From Clusia tigrina (taxonomy: Eukaryota > Arthropoda > Insecta > Diptera > Clusiidae): 64,000 nucleotides of DNA. A program made the position numbers and the translations under genes. This document shows positions 33,161 through 44,200 of the stretch, piece after piece (position 1 is the stretch's first letter; each line of letters opens with the position of its first letter). Location: the NCBI GenBank assembly GCA_920105625.2, contig OV050033.1, forward strand, positions 124,185,821-124,249,820, written 5' to 3'. The notes under the pieces are model-generated. The model saw only the letters and a program-made list of their open reading frames with translations. It searched no databases and was not told the DNA's origin.

Positions 33161-34369
33161 GAACGCGTGTAGTTAGTTGCGTTGCTTTGCGCATTAACGC
33201 ATCAGCGATTTAGTTAAACTTTTTAAAATTAACCTGTATACAAATTTCTTTACCTTTTATGAACTTTGAATAGATATGATGGAAGTGGCAATAAAAAATT
33301 AGCAATTCGTTCGATGAGGAGAGAGGTGTTCGACGCTGGACGACAGCACAAAATTTTACTTAAGATATCTATATATGAGTTTATGAAAACTGTGTTAAAA
33401 CGTAGTTTGGCCACCCTCATGCTAGCCCCAATTTGTAAATGAAACGAGCGTAGGGAGAGGAGGGTTCAAAATCTTGATAAAACAAACAAAAATTACCCCA
33501 AAAATATGCCGGAATGCAAATTTCGCGCAGAGAATGTGATTTCGAACAGCAAAAGCAATTAAATGTTATTCAATAAGCAAGCAGCTAACTATATTTAAAC
33601 ATATTCAATGTGCAACTTAAGGAAATTTAAATTAAAGAAAATCGATTAATTCAGATAAGGTGAAGAATGCTTCAAAATTTGTTTAGATATTTATGTGTGC
33701 GAAACGAGAGAAAATTATAAAGTTATATTCGTAAACAATTAATAATATACACCCGGCTAATGCCTAAATATTTTAATATGTTGTAAAGTAAAGTTTATTT
33801 AATAATTAATTAACGAAGATCTGATTTTCGATCTACTTTAATTTGTTTAATTTAACTCTTTTTAACCTTTTTGTTAAGCATTAATTAAGCGACATTTTTA
33901 AACACTTTTTCATGAATAATTTTTCAAACTAAATTGCTAATATATTTTAATATACATGCTAAGTTTTAGTTTTGCTTTTCCTCTGCAAAATTCATTGTGT
34001 CGAAAAAATCAAAAACCCCGAACACGTTCTGTTTTAGTGTCCTTTTAATTTAACATTAACATTTGTAAATTAACTTACAACTCATAAGCAAAACCCTGTG
34101 GGCGTGTGCCACTGTGCCACTGATCAAAGCAGCGCATACGTACGTGTGAATTGTTTAGTTAAATATATATTTTTTTTATATTTAAACTAATCTGATAAAT
34201 TCAACATAGTTGTAAGTTTAAAATAATAACGTAAGGAAACTGAGTAGCCCGAAGATAATTGAGTAATAAAGGCGCAATTCGTTGTGCAAAGAAAATAATT
34301 AATAATAATCTTTTGCAAACACCAAAAAAGGAGCAGTAAAAACTTAAGGCCACAGAATGTTACCCGTCT
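33161..34369. other. NAA30 3' UTR and intergenic AT-rich DNA (copy 1)
   Basis: It has AATAAA at 33290-33295 and AT-rich DNA after that. No gene is seen. It is repeated at 38416-39624. Confidence 0.45.
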
Positions 34370-34555
34370 ACGTCCTTCGAGGGAAGTAGTTCCCGCACTT
34401 AGTGGAATATTATTATATTATGACTGCAAGAGGCTGGGGAATGAGTACTGGCTACTGAGGCTTTCGACTCGAAGAGATTATGATACCAAGCCAGAGGCAG
34501 GATTTGAACCTGTGACCCATGCTTGCTCACCACTAGACCACAGAGGGCGGCACAT
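34370..34555 (-). mobile_element. tRNA-derived SINE (copy 1)
   Basis: On the minus strand a tRNA-like head GTGCCGCCCTCTGTGGTCTA with an A box (GGTCTAGTGG) and a B box (GGTTCAAATCC) is followed by an unrelated approximately 120-bp body. This is the layout of a tRNA-derived SINE. The same element is carried in the second duplicate at 39625-39810. Confidence 0.55.
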
Positions 34556-34604
34556 TTAATGGTATAATCGCATCACAATGCTGTGAACAGTGCTTCTTGA
34601 TACT

Positions 34605-34820
34605 CGAATAGCACGGGTCGTTGCACTATCGGCACACACGCTGGAAAGATTGGCAATCCGTTCTGTGGTCATTGCAGGAGCTGGAAAGACCCACAGGAGA
34701 AGGAAACAGTCGTCCACTTCATTTGCGATTGCCCAGCCCTCGCTCGCTTGAGACTCAAATATTTCGCAAGTTCTTTTCTCGAGACCAAACATTTCAGAAG
34801 CCCTTTTCTACAGTCTGGGG
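34605..34820 (+). mobile_element. LINE ORF2 C-terminal fragment (copy 1)
   Basis: The frame reads IGTHAGKIGNPFCGHCRSWK and then EKETVVHFICDCPALARLRL. This is the C..C..H..C knuckle at the end of LINE ORF2 proteins, truncated on both sides. It is repeated at 39860-40075. Confidence 0.65.
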
Positions 34821-34829
34821 CATTGCTCT

Positions 34830-36035
34830 AGTTTAGAACTTTCAGACTGATATAAATTTGTTAACTCCTGTTGGTTGTAATTTTACCAAAGTTTTAGGCT
34901 CCCGAGAACTTAGTACTATTACTAATTGAGGCGACCCGAGGGTTACCAGCCATTTTAGCTACCTACCTATGAATTGTGACAGGGTGATTGTAAATACGAC
35001 ACTGGCCAAGGTGAAATAATTCCAAGGCAAATTCACTCTTTAATTAATGCGGAGGACCAAAGGGCCCCACTTCATTTTGTTGCTTGCAAAATGCAGGTGG
35101 CAATACTGGCTGCATTGCATACATGTTGGAAGGACAATGGGAATTCTTCGTTATCCTTATGCCCTTTACCCATGGACCGAAATTGGAATTATTACCAGGT
35201 TAAAAGAGGTGTGCTTAGGTTGTTAGTTTAGGGTGGCTGCAAAAGGAAGCTCACCATGGATACCACAGAGACATGGGTCCCTTAAACTGAGACCGATAGG
35301 AGGGAGATTGGAAAGAAAAATATGTGAGAATACACAAGTTTGAGAATTGCTTTCACAGGTATTTGCCTTGTCCTGATTTTGTCATCGTGTTAACCATGAC
35401 GTGATATTGAAAGCGAGCAAAAAAGCGCCTTCTGCAAGGTTATTTCGGTCGGAAACGGATTTGGATTAGTTTGCAACTAATCTCCAATTAAATCTGAACT
35501 TATCACAAACTAGTTCTGAACTAATCTCCAATTAAATCTGAACTTATCACAAACTAGTTCTGAACAAATCTGAAATAAGTTCGGAATCAATCTTAAATAA
35601 ACTACTCAGAATTGAAATCTCTTTAATTCTACTTTTTGGGAGATACCCAAATTTCACGCATCTCGCTTTGCATATTAACATATGATTTTGACATTAGGAG
35701 TTCTGCTGTCAATCCTTTAGTAACAAGTGGAAATGAAACGCTCCTATGTTCGTCATGTGTAATAGCTATAAGCAAAATATGTCGAATTGGCAAAAATGAG
35801 GCCAAATGACTTAAAAAATTGTTTATTATTTAGTTTCAAATAATTTTCGTCTTTGAACTTAAAAGAAAAAACTTAACATTTTGTGTAAATTTATACAAGT
35901 CTCACTAGGAAATAAAGAATATTTTAGCATTTCTTAACAGAACAGAAATGGAATTTACAAAGACGCTACTCTCGCGGCAGTTTGGGCAATATAATTTACG
36001 ACCTGCTTCCTCCATACAGATTCTTCTCCACTCCC
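34830..36035. other. Intergenic DNA between NAA30 and MTPAP 3' ends (copy 1)
   Basis: It includes a perfect 44-bp tandem repeat (35477-35520 and 35521-35564, 'ctaatctccaattaaatctg..'). No gene is recognised. It is repeated in copy 2, with the 44-bp repeat at 40732-40819. Confidence 0.5.
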
Positions 36036-36944
36036 TCAACTACTTCGTCGTCCTTTTGGTGTACTCGCATCTCCAGTCGCATGCAGTCGTATCTGTTTTA
36101 GATCGCCACGCGCCTGGGCTTTAATATTCCGCACCTGTTGCCGTATATTGGGGTTTTTGTACGCTACGGGAGGAGTTTCTATGGCCACCCCGTTTTCACT
36201 TTGATTGAATAATTCACTGACTTCCATCATGCGCGTCTTGAAAAAGAAACTCGGCCTGATAATGGACTTCTCAGGCGTCTTGAAGAGGTTCAGCAAACCC
36301 CACGACGCTTCGAGTTTCTCCGTTAACTTCCTATTTTCCACTTCCGATTCGAGCAACCAGGCCCCGTTGCGCACTTCAATGCGCAGACGTTCACATTCTT
36401 CGAGGCTTACATTTTTGCTCACATTTAAGGCCTAGGAAATGATGTTAAAACAATTTATACAAAAAAATCGAAGGCACTTCTCACCTGCTCCAATGGATTC
36501 ACTATGTACAAAGCGGAGTGATCGGGCTTCGAGATGGCCCGGCCCTCATTCAGTGAAATAGCCCGATTGCTGAAATCGAACTGCGAGTAGAACTCGAAGA
36601 ACTGCAGTAGCAGTTCACTCGTGCCGGTTGTGTTACGACTGCTGAAGCCCAGACGCTCCAAATCCCGACCAAATGTGCAATTAACGCCATCCTCTGTGAG
36701 ACGTACATCATCCTCGGTACTGGACTTCATAAGGGCATTGATGGTGGGCAAAATGGGTTGCTTCAATTGCTGCAGATAGAATACTACGAGGCAGGTGAGT
36801 GAGAAATTCGTGATCCAGCGTCCCGGCGATGGATTTGTCAGTCCACAAGCGTGCGCCCAGCGTCGTATGCAGAAGGTCAACGGCCGTACTCGATCGTCTA
36901 GTTGACCGAACATATACAGCAATTCGGACATGTAAAAACCGGTT
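36036..36944 (-). pseudogene. Orphan 3' exons of MTPAP (duplication copy 1)
   Basis: The exons 36944-36485 and 36431-36036 are the same as the last two exons of the intact MTPAP at 42199-41291. They encode LTGFYMSELLYMFGQLDDRV, then WITNFSLTCLVVFYLQQLKQ, ending in TPKGRRSS. The catalytic 5' exons are not present upstream. The sequence 5' of the acceptor leads into duplicate copy 2, so a normal MTPAP transcript would meet the proximal copy (42 kb) first. No internal damage is visible, so this is either a very fresh fragment or an assembly duplicate. Confidence 0.85.
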
Positions 36945-37727
36945 CTAAGGGAACAAATTTTTGCATGTTATTTAATTTTTTATATTCTTTTAAACGAAGA
37001 AACCGTTACTTATTTTATACTTAACTTTAAAGCTAATTTACGCTCACCCCACAGAACTTTGAAGCTTACTCTTTTAAAGTTCATTGCAAGAATATTAAAG
37101 TTCCCATAAGCTACTCCAATGCTCTCTCTGGACAAAAACTTTAAAGCTCACTATTTATCTTTTTCTTCTATTTAAGAGCTTTAAAATTTGCTCGCTTCAA
37201 TTTGTTTCCATGTAAGATCAATTGAAAGTTCACTTTTTCGCAAAAAATTACCCCGCTTTCACCCTATTTTATTCAGTTCTCTTGAAAGAACTTGAAGCTC
37301 AGTCTATTTATGAAATTGTTAACAACCTGCTTCATGTAATTTTCCTTATCCTTCTGCATTTGGCGGATATTTGTAGAACAAGCTGCTAACTTCGCTGCCT
37401 CTTTCTACTGCCTCCAAGGTCCCCAAGCTCAAGCAAAAAGCTCGTATCCACTCAGTCATCATCATCGCTAATTACAAAGAATTCCTCAGTGAATCACAAA
37501 TACCTGCTATCATTGGCAGCTAGCATACGTGAGGAATGTTCCCTCCTATGAAACCACCTCTCCGGAGTCCAGTGCGCAGAAACCAAATTGATAACTGAGT
37601 CAATGATAGATAAAGCTATGTGTAAGACGGTTATAAGCCCTGAAGCGTTGCTCACAGCCTCAGGGTAGAGTGGAACGAACAATCGAGTGTCTGCCAGTAG
37701 AGCGCTTTCCTTCTAACTTATAACCAG

Positions 37728-38415
37728 GCCAAGTGCCACAACTATTGCCACAGTCGATAGCACTACCACACTGACGGAGTCAAACAGCTCCTTGGACTTA
37801 TCCGAGGTACTCATTGAGTACAAGGAATACGAGTCGGAACTGCAAATGCATGTGAGTGGGTTGGGCGCCGATTTTCAACACTTCAGCTACCCTTCCAAAC
37901 GTATTACGTATTTCATGGTCTTTATTTTCTTTGCAGGATATTATGCATTTAATCCAAGCTGAGCTGTCGGAGCCCTACTCCATTTACACATACCGTTACT
38001 TTATATATAACTGGCCGAAGCTGTGCTTTCTGGCCGCCCATGGCAAGGAGTACGTCGGTGCCATAGTGTGTAAGTTGGACATGCACATGAACGTGAAGCG
38101 CGGCTACATTGCCATGCTGGCCGTACGCAAGGAGTACAGAAAGCTGAAAATCGGCACAACACTGGTGCAGAAGGCGATTGAGGTAAGCAGAAAAAATTGT
38201 TGAAATCTTTGCGCGGCAATTAAAATGAAATGGAATCCTTTCACACGCAGGCCATGCTTGCGGACAACGCCGACGAAGTTGTGCTAGAAACGGAAATGCG
38301 AAATCTGCCCGCTTTGCGTCTCTACGAAAATTTGGGCTTTGTGCGTGATAAGCGATTGTTCCGCTACTATCTGAACGGCGTGGATGCGTTGCGTCTGAAG
38401 TTGTGGTTCAGATGA
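37728..38415 (+). pseudogene. 5'-truncated NAA30 (duplication copy 2)
   Basis: It contains the end of exon 1 (37728-37851), exon 2 (37937-38182) and exon 3 (38251-38415) with intact splice sites and frame, plus the 3' UTR. It lacks the first approximately 279 codons and the promoter. The whole GNAT domain is kept. The duplication junction happens to read 'ttctaacttataaccag|GCC', which resembles a splice acceptor, so the piece could be captured by an upstream exon. No evidence for that is visible. Confidence 0.85.
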
Positions 38416-41290
38416 GAACGCGTGTAGTTAGTTGCGTTGCTTTGCGCATTAACGCATCAGCGATTTAGTTAAACTTTTTAAAATTAACCTGTATACAAAT
38501 TTCTTTACCTTTTATGAACTTTGAATAGATATGATGGAAGTGGCAATAAAAAATTAGCAATTCGTTCGATGAGGAGAGAGGTGTTCGACGCTGGACGACA
38601 GCACAAAATTTTACTTAAGATATCTATATATGAGTTTATGAAAACTGTGTTAAAACGTAGTTTGGCCACCCTCATGCTAGCCCCAATTTGTAAATGAAAC
38701 GAGCGTAGGGAGAGGAGGGTTCAAAATCTTGATAAAACAAACAAAAATTACCCCAAAAATATGCCGGAATGCAAATTTCGCGCAGAGAATGTGATTTCGA
38801 ACAGCAAAAGCAATTAAATGTTATTCAATAAGCAAGCAGCTAACTATATTTAAACATATTCAATGTGCAACTTAAGGAAATTTAAATTAAAGAAAATCGA
38901 TTAATTCAGATAAGGTGAAGAATGCTTCAAAATTTGTTTAGATATTTATGTGTGCGAAACGAGAGAAAATTATAAAGTTATATTCGTAAACAATTAATAA
39001 TATACACCCGGCTAATGCCTAAATATTTTAATATGTTGTAAAGTAAAGTTTATTTAATAATTAATTAACGAAGATCTGATTTTCGATCTACTTTAATTTG
39101 TTTAATTTAACTCTTTTTAACCTTTTTGTTAAGCATTAATTAAGCGACATTTTTAAACACTTTTTCATGAATAATTTTTCAAACTAAATTGCTAATATAT
39201 TTTAATATACATGCTAAGTTTTAGTTTTGCTTTTCCTCTGCAAAATTCATTGTGTCGAAAAAATCAAAAACCCCGAACACGTTCTGTTTTAGTGTCCTTT
39301 TAATTTAACATTAACATTTGTAAATTAACTTACAACTCATAAGCAAAACCCTGTGGGCGTGTGCCACTGTGCCACTGATCAAAGCAGCGCATACGTACGT
39401 GTGAATTGTTTAGTTAAATATATATTTTTTTTATATTTAAACTAATCTGATAAATTCAACATAGTTGTAAGTTTAAAATAATAACGTAAGGAAACTGAGT
39501 AGCCCGAAGATAATTGAGTAATAAAGGCGCAATTCGTTGTGCAAAGAAAATAATTAATAATAATCTTTTGCAAACACCAAAAAAGGAGCAGTAAAAACTT
39601 AAGGCCACAGAATGTTACCCGTCTACGTCCTTCGAGGGAAGTAGTTCCCGCACTTAGTGGAATATTATTATATTATGACTGCAAGAGGCTGGGGAATGAG
39701 TACTGGCTACTGAGGCTTTCGACTCGAAGAGATTATGATACCAAGCCAGAGGCAGGATTTGAACCTGTGACCCATGCTTGCTCACCACTAGACCACAGAG
39801 GGCGGCACATTTAATGGTATAATCGCATCACAATGCTGTGAACAGTGCTTCTTGATACTCGAATAGCACGGGTCGTTGCACTATCGGCACACACGCTGGA
39901 AAGATTGGCAATCCGTTCTGTGGTCATTGCAGGAGCTGGAAAGACCCACAGGAGAAGGAAACAGTCGTCCACTTCATTTGCGATTGCCCAGCCCTCGCTC
40001 GCTTGAGACTCAAATATTTCGCAAGTTCTTTTCTCGAGACCAAACATTTCAGAAGCCCTTTTCTACAGTCTGGGGCATTGCTCTAGTTTAGAACTTTCAG
40101 ACTGATATAAATTTGTTAACTCCTGTTGGTTGTAATTTTACCAAAGTTTTAGGCTCCCGAGAACTTAGTACTATTACTAATTGAGGCGACCCGAGGGTTA
40201 CCAGCCATTTTAGCTACCTACCTATGAATTGTGACAGGGTGATTGTAAATACGACACTGGCCAAGGTGAAATAATTCCAAGGCAAATTCACTCTTTAATT
40301 AATGCGGAGGACCAAAGGGCCCCACTTCATTTTGTTGCTTGCAAAATGCAGGTGGCAATACTGGCTGCATTGCATACATGTTGGAAGGACAATGGGAATT
40401 CTTCGTTATCCTTATGCCCTTTACCCATGGACCGAAATTGGAATTATTACCAGGTTAAAAGAGGTGTGCTTAGGTTGTTAGTTTAGGGTGGCTGCAAAAG
40501 GAAGCTCACCATGGATACCACAGAGACATGGGTCCCTTAAACTGAGACCGATAGGAGGGAGATTGGAAAGAAAAATATGTGAGAATACACAAGTTTGAGA
40601 ATTGCTTTCACAGGTATTTGCCTTGTCCTGATTTTGTCATCGTGTTAACCATGACGTGATATTGAAAGCGAGCAAAAAAGCGCCTTCTGCAAGGTTATTT
40701 CGGTCGGAAACGGATTTGGATTAGTTTGCAACTAATCTCCAATTAAATCTGAACTTATCACAAACTAGTTCTGAACTAATCTCCAATTAAATCTGAACTT
40801 ATCACAAACTAGTTCTGAACAAATCTGAAATAAGTTCGGAATCAATCTTAAATAAACTACTCAGAATTGAAATCTCTTTAATTCTACTTTTTGGGAGATA
40901 CCCAAATTTCACGCATCTCGCTTTGCATATTAACATATGATTTTGACATTAGGAGTTCTGCTGTCAATCCTTTAGTAACAAGTGGAAATGAAACGCTCCT
41001 ATGTTCGTCATGTGTAATAGCTATAAGCAAAATATGTCGAATTGGCAAAAATGAGGCCAAATGACTTAAAAAATTGTTTATTATTTAGTTTCAAATAATT
41101 TTCGTCTTTGAACTTAAAAGAAAAAACTTAACATTTTGTGTAAATTTATACAAGTCTCACTAGGAAATAAAGAATATTTTAGCATTTCTTAACAGAACAG
41201 AAATGGAATTTACAAAGACGCTACTCTCGCGGCAGTTTGGGCAATATAATTTACGACCTGCTTCCTCCATACAGATTCTTCTCCACTCCC
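38416..41290. other. Intergenic DNA in duplication copy 2, including SINE and LINE fragments
   Basis: It repeats 33161-36035, with the tRNA-derived SINE at 39625-39810 (minus) and the LINE ORF2 end at 39860-40075 (plus). No additional gene is present. Confidence 0.6.
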
Positions 41291-44200
41291 TCAACTACTT
41301 CGTCGTCCTTTTGGTGTACTCGCATCTCCAGTCGCATGCAGTCGTATCTGTTTTAGATCGCCACGCGCCTGGGCTTTAATATTCCGCACCTGTTGCCGTA
41401 TATTGGGGTTTTTGTACGCTACGGGAGGAGTTTCTATGGCCACCCCGTTTTCACTTTGATTGAATAATTCACTGACTTCCATCATGCGCGTCTTGAAAAA
41501 GAAACTCGGCCTGATAATGGACTTCTCAGGCGTCTTGAAGAGGTTCAGCAAACCCCACGACGCTTCGAGTTTCTCCGTTAACTTCCTATTTTCCACTTCC
41601 GATTCGAGCAACCAGGCCCCGTTGCGCACTTCAATGCGCAGACGTTCACATTCTTCGAGGCTTACATTTTTGCTCACATTTAAGGCCTAGGAAATGATGT
41701 TAAAACAATTTATACAAAAAAATCGAAGGCACTTCTCACCTGCTCCAATGGATTCACTATGTACAAAGCGGAGTGATCGGGCTTCGAGATGGCCCGGCCC
41801 TCATTCAGTGAAATAGCCCGATTGCTGAAATCGAACTGCGAGTAGAACTCGAAGAACTGCAGTAGCAGTTCACTCGTGCCGGTTGTGTTACGACTGCTGA
41901 AGCCCAGACGCTCCAAATCCCGACCAAATGTGCAATTAACGCCATCCTCTGTGAGACGTACATCATCCTCGGTACTGGACTTCATAAGGGCATTGATGGT
42001 GGGCAAAATGGGTTGCTTCAATTGCTGCAGATAGAATACTACGAGGCAGGTGAGTGAGAAATTCGTGATCCAGCGTCCCGGCGATGGATTTGTCAGTCCA
42101 CAAGCGTGCGCCCAGCGTCGTATGCAGAAGGTCAACGGCCGTACTCGATCGTCTAGTTGACCGAACATATACAGCAATTCGGACATGTAAAAACCGGTTC
42201 TAAGGGAACAAATTTTTGCATGTTATTTAATTTTTTATATTCTTTTAAACGAAGAAACCGTTACTTATTTTATACTTAACTTTAAAGCTAATTTACGCTC
42301 ACCCCACAGAACTTTGAAGCTTACTCTTTTAAAGTTCATTGCAAGAATATTAAAGTTCCCATAAGCTACTCCAATGCTCTCTCTGGACAAAAACTTTAAA
42401 GCTCACTATTTATCTTTTTCTTCTATTTAAGAGCTTTAAAATTTGCTCGCTTCAATTTGTTTCCATGTAAGATCAATTGAAAGTTCACTTTTTCGCAAAA
42501 AATTACCCCGCTTTCACCCTATTTTATTCAGTTCTCTTGAAAGAACTTGAAGCTCAGTCTATTTATGAAATTGTTAACAACCTGCTTCATGTAATTTTCC
42601 TTATCCTTCTGCATTTGGCGGATATTTGTAGAACAAGCTGCTAACTTCGCTGCCTCTTTCTACTGCCTCCAAGGTCCCCAAGCTCAAGCAAAAAGCTCGT
42701 ATCCACTCAGTCATCATCATCGCTAATTACAAAGAATTCCTCAGTGAATCACAAATACCTGCTATCATTGGCAGCTAGCATACGTGAGGAATGTTCCCTC
42801 CTATGAAACCACCTCTCCGGAGTCCAGTGCGCAGAAACCAAATTGATAACTGAGTCAATGATAGATAAAGCTATGTGTAAGACGGTTATAAGCCCTGAAG
42901 CGTTGCTCACAGCCTCAGGGTAGAGTGGAACGAACAATCGAGTGTCTGCCAGTAGAGCGCTTTCCTTCTAACTTATAACCAGGCCAAGTGAAATCAGCTC
43001 GCAAACATAGCTAACATAATTTCGCCATATCGCGGCTGCTCGTATCTTATCTTCCGGGGGCTTATCTTATCTTTACAGCTTTGCTACAACAGTTGAGCTA
43101 ACCAGGTACTCTGGTGGCTCACTTATTGTGGACGGTTTGTAAAAGTGTCGCCTGCTCACTGCCACAAAATGTTTTTTACAATTATTTAGTAAACTTACCA
43201 AATCGAACTGAACTAAACGAACGAATCACACACAAGCAACGAGGTCGAATATTTTGAAACGTTATTTAATCGACATTATTTTCTCACTGATTTTGATAAT
43301 ACAGTTTATTTAATAATACAAACATCAGCAATTTTGAAAAGGTAAAATTTTAAAGGCGGCAAAACCGAAGAGGTTATGACGAACAATTCAGAAAATTATT
43401 CAATTTATACAATATAATTAAATAGTGAAAATAAATGAAGGGCCAATCTAAGGTGTGGTCTCTAGGCAGTCTAGGTTACTCAAAATGTGGTTAAAAATCT
43501 GAACAGTATAAGAAGAAAGTAACACTAAGAAAAAACCAATAAGAAAGTGAATAATTCATAAGTGAGCCAAAAGGTCACTCCCACTAGAGTCCAACTACGT
43601 CAGTGTTTATATACTGGCAGTGGGTGTAGCTACTTCAGAGGAAACCACGGTCAATCTCAGCTCTTTCTGTAGTATTCCACATCACTGAAAGTGCAAAAAA
43701 GGTGTCTATACATAAACAAATAGAATAGAAGAGCAACTTCAGGGTTTCGGTAGGCGTAATCCTCCTCTGCGGCACTAATTCTGCTGAAGAATCTCTTCAT
43801 AATTCCCGAATTCGTGTACTCCCAACAGTGATTTCTTAAAAATATCGTTTGGATACAAAGAATTAATTGTAAAAATTTATCGAATTAGTGTACAATAATT
43901 CTAAAAAAAAATTGATTGCACCATCGCATTAATCATCAAAGTTTTTGATAACATTATTTGCCAAAAACACACAAATACATCGCACAGCCCCAGAATAGAT
44001 AACAAAAAGAGGGTGTTACAATAAACCAAAAACACCAAAAACACCAACAGCACCACCAACATCAAAGACAGTCAATATAAATTGTATAAATTCACATAAA
44101 ATTTAATAACAAAATAGTTGATTTAATCGAAACTGAATGGTGGAGAAGAATCACTTTGGTCACCAGAAATAGCGCTTAGGTTCATGTTTGCCATTATTCC

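Larger units (their letters stand above)
32473..37727. repeat. 5,255-bp tandem duplication, copy 1
   Basis: Every position compared here recurs 5,255 bp downstream, including introns, untranslated DNA, a LINE fragment and microrepeats. I found no difference. The junctions carry the 8-bp word GCCAAGTG (32473-32480, 37728-37735 and 42983-42990), which looks like junction microhomology. It contains the NAA30 3' part and an MTPAP 3' part. Confidence 0.95.
37728..42982. repeat. 5,255-bp tandem duplication, copy 2
   Basis: This is the second copy of 32473-37727, directly abutting it. It supplies the 3' exons used by the intact MTPAP and a truncated NAA30. The right-hand junction is at GCCAAGTG (42983-42990), after which unique sequence resumes. 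Confidence 0.95.
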
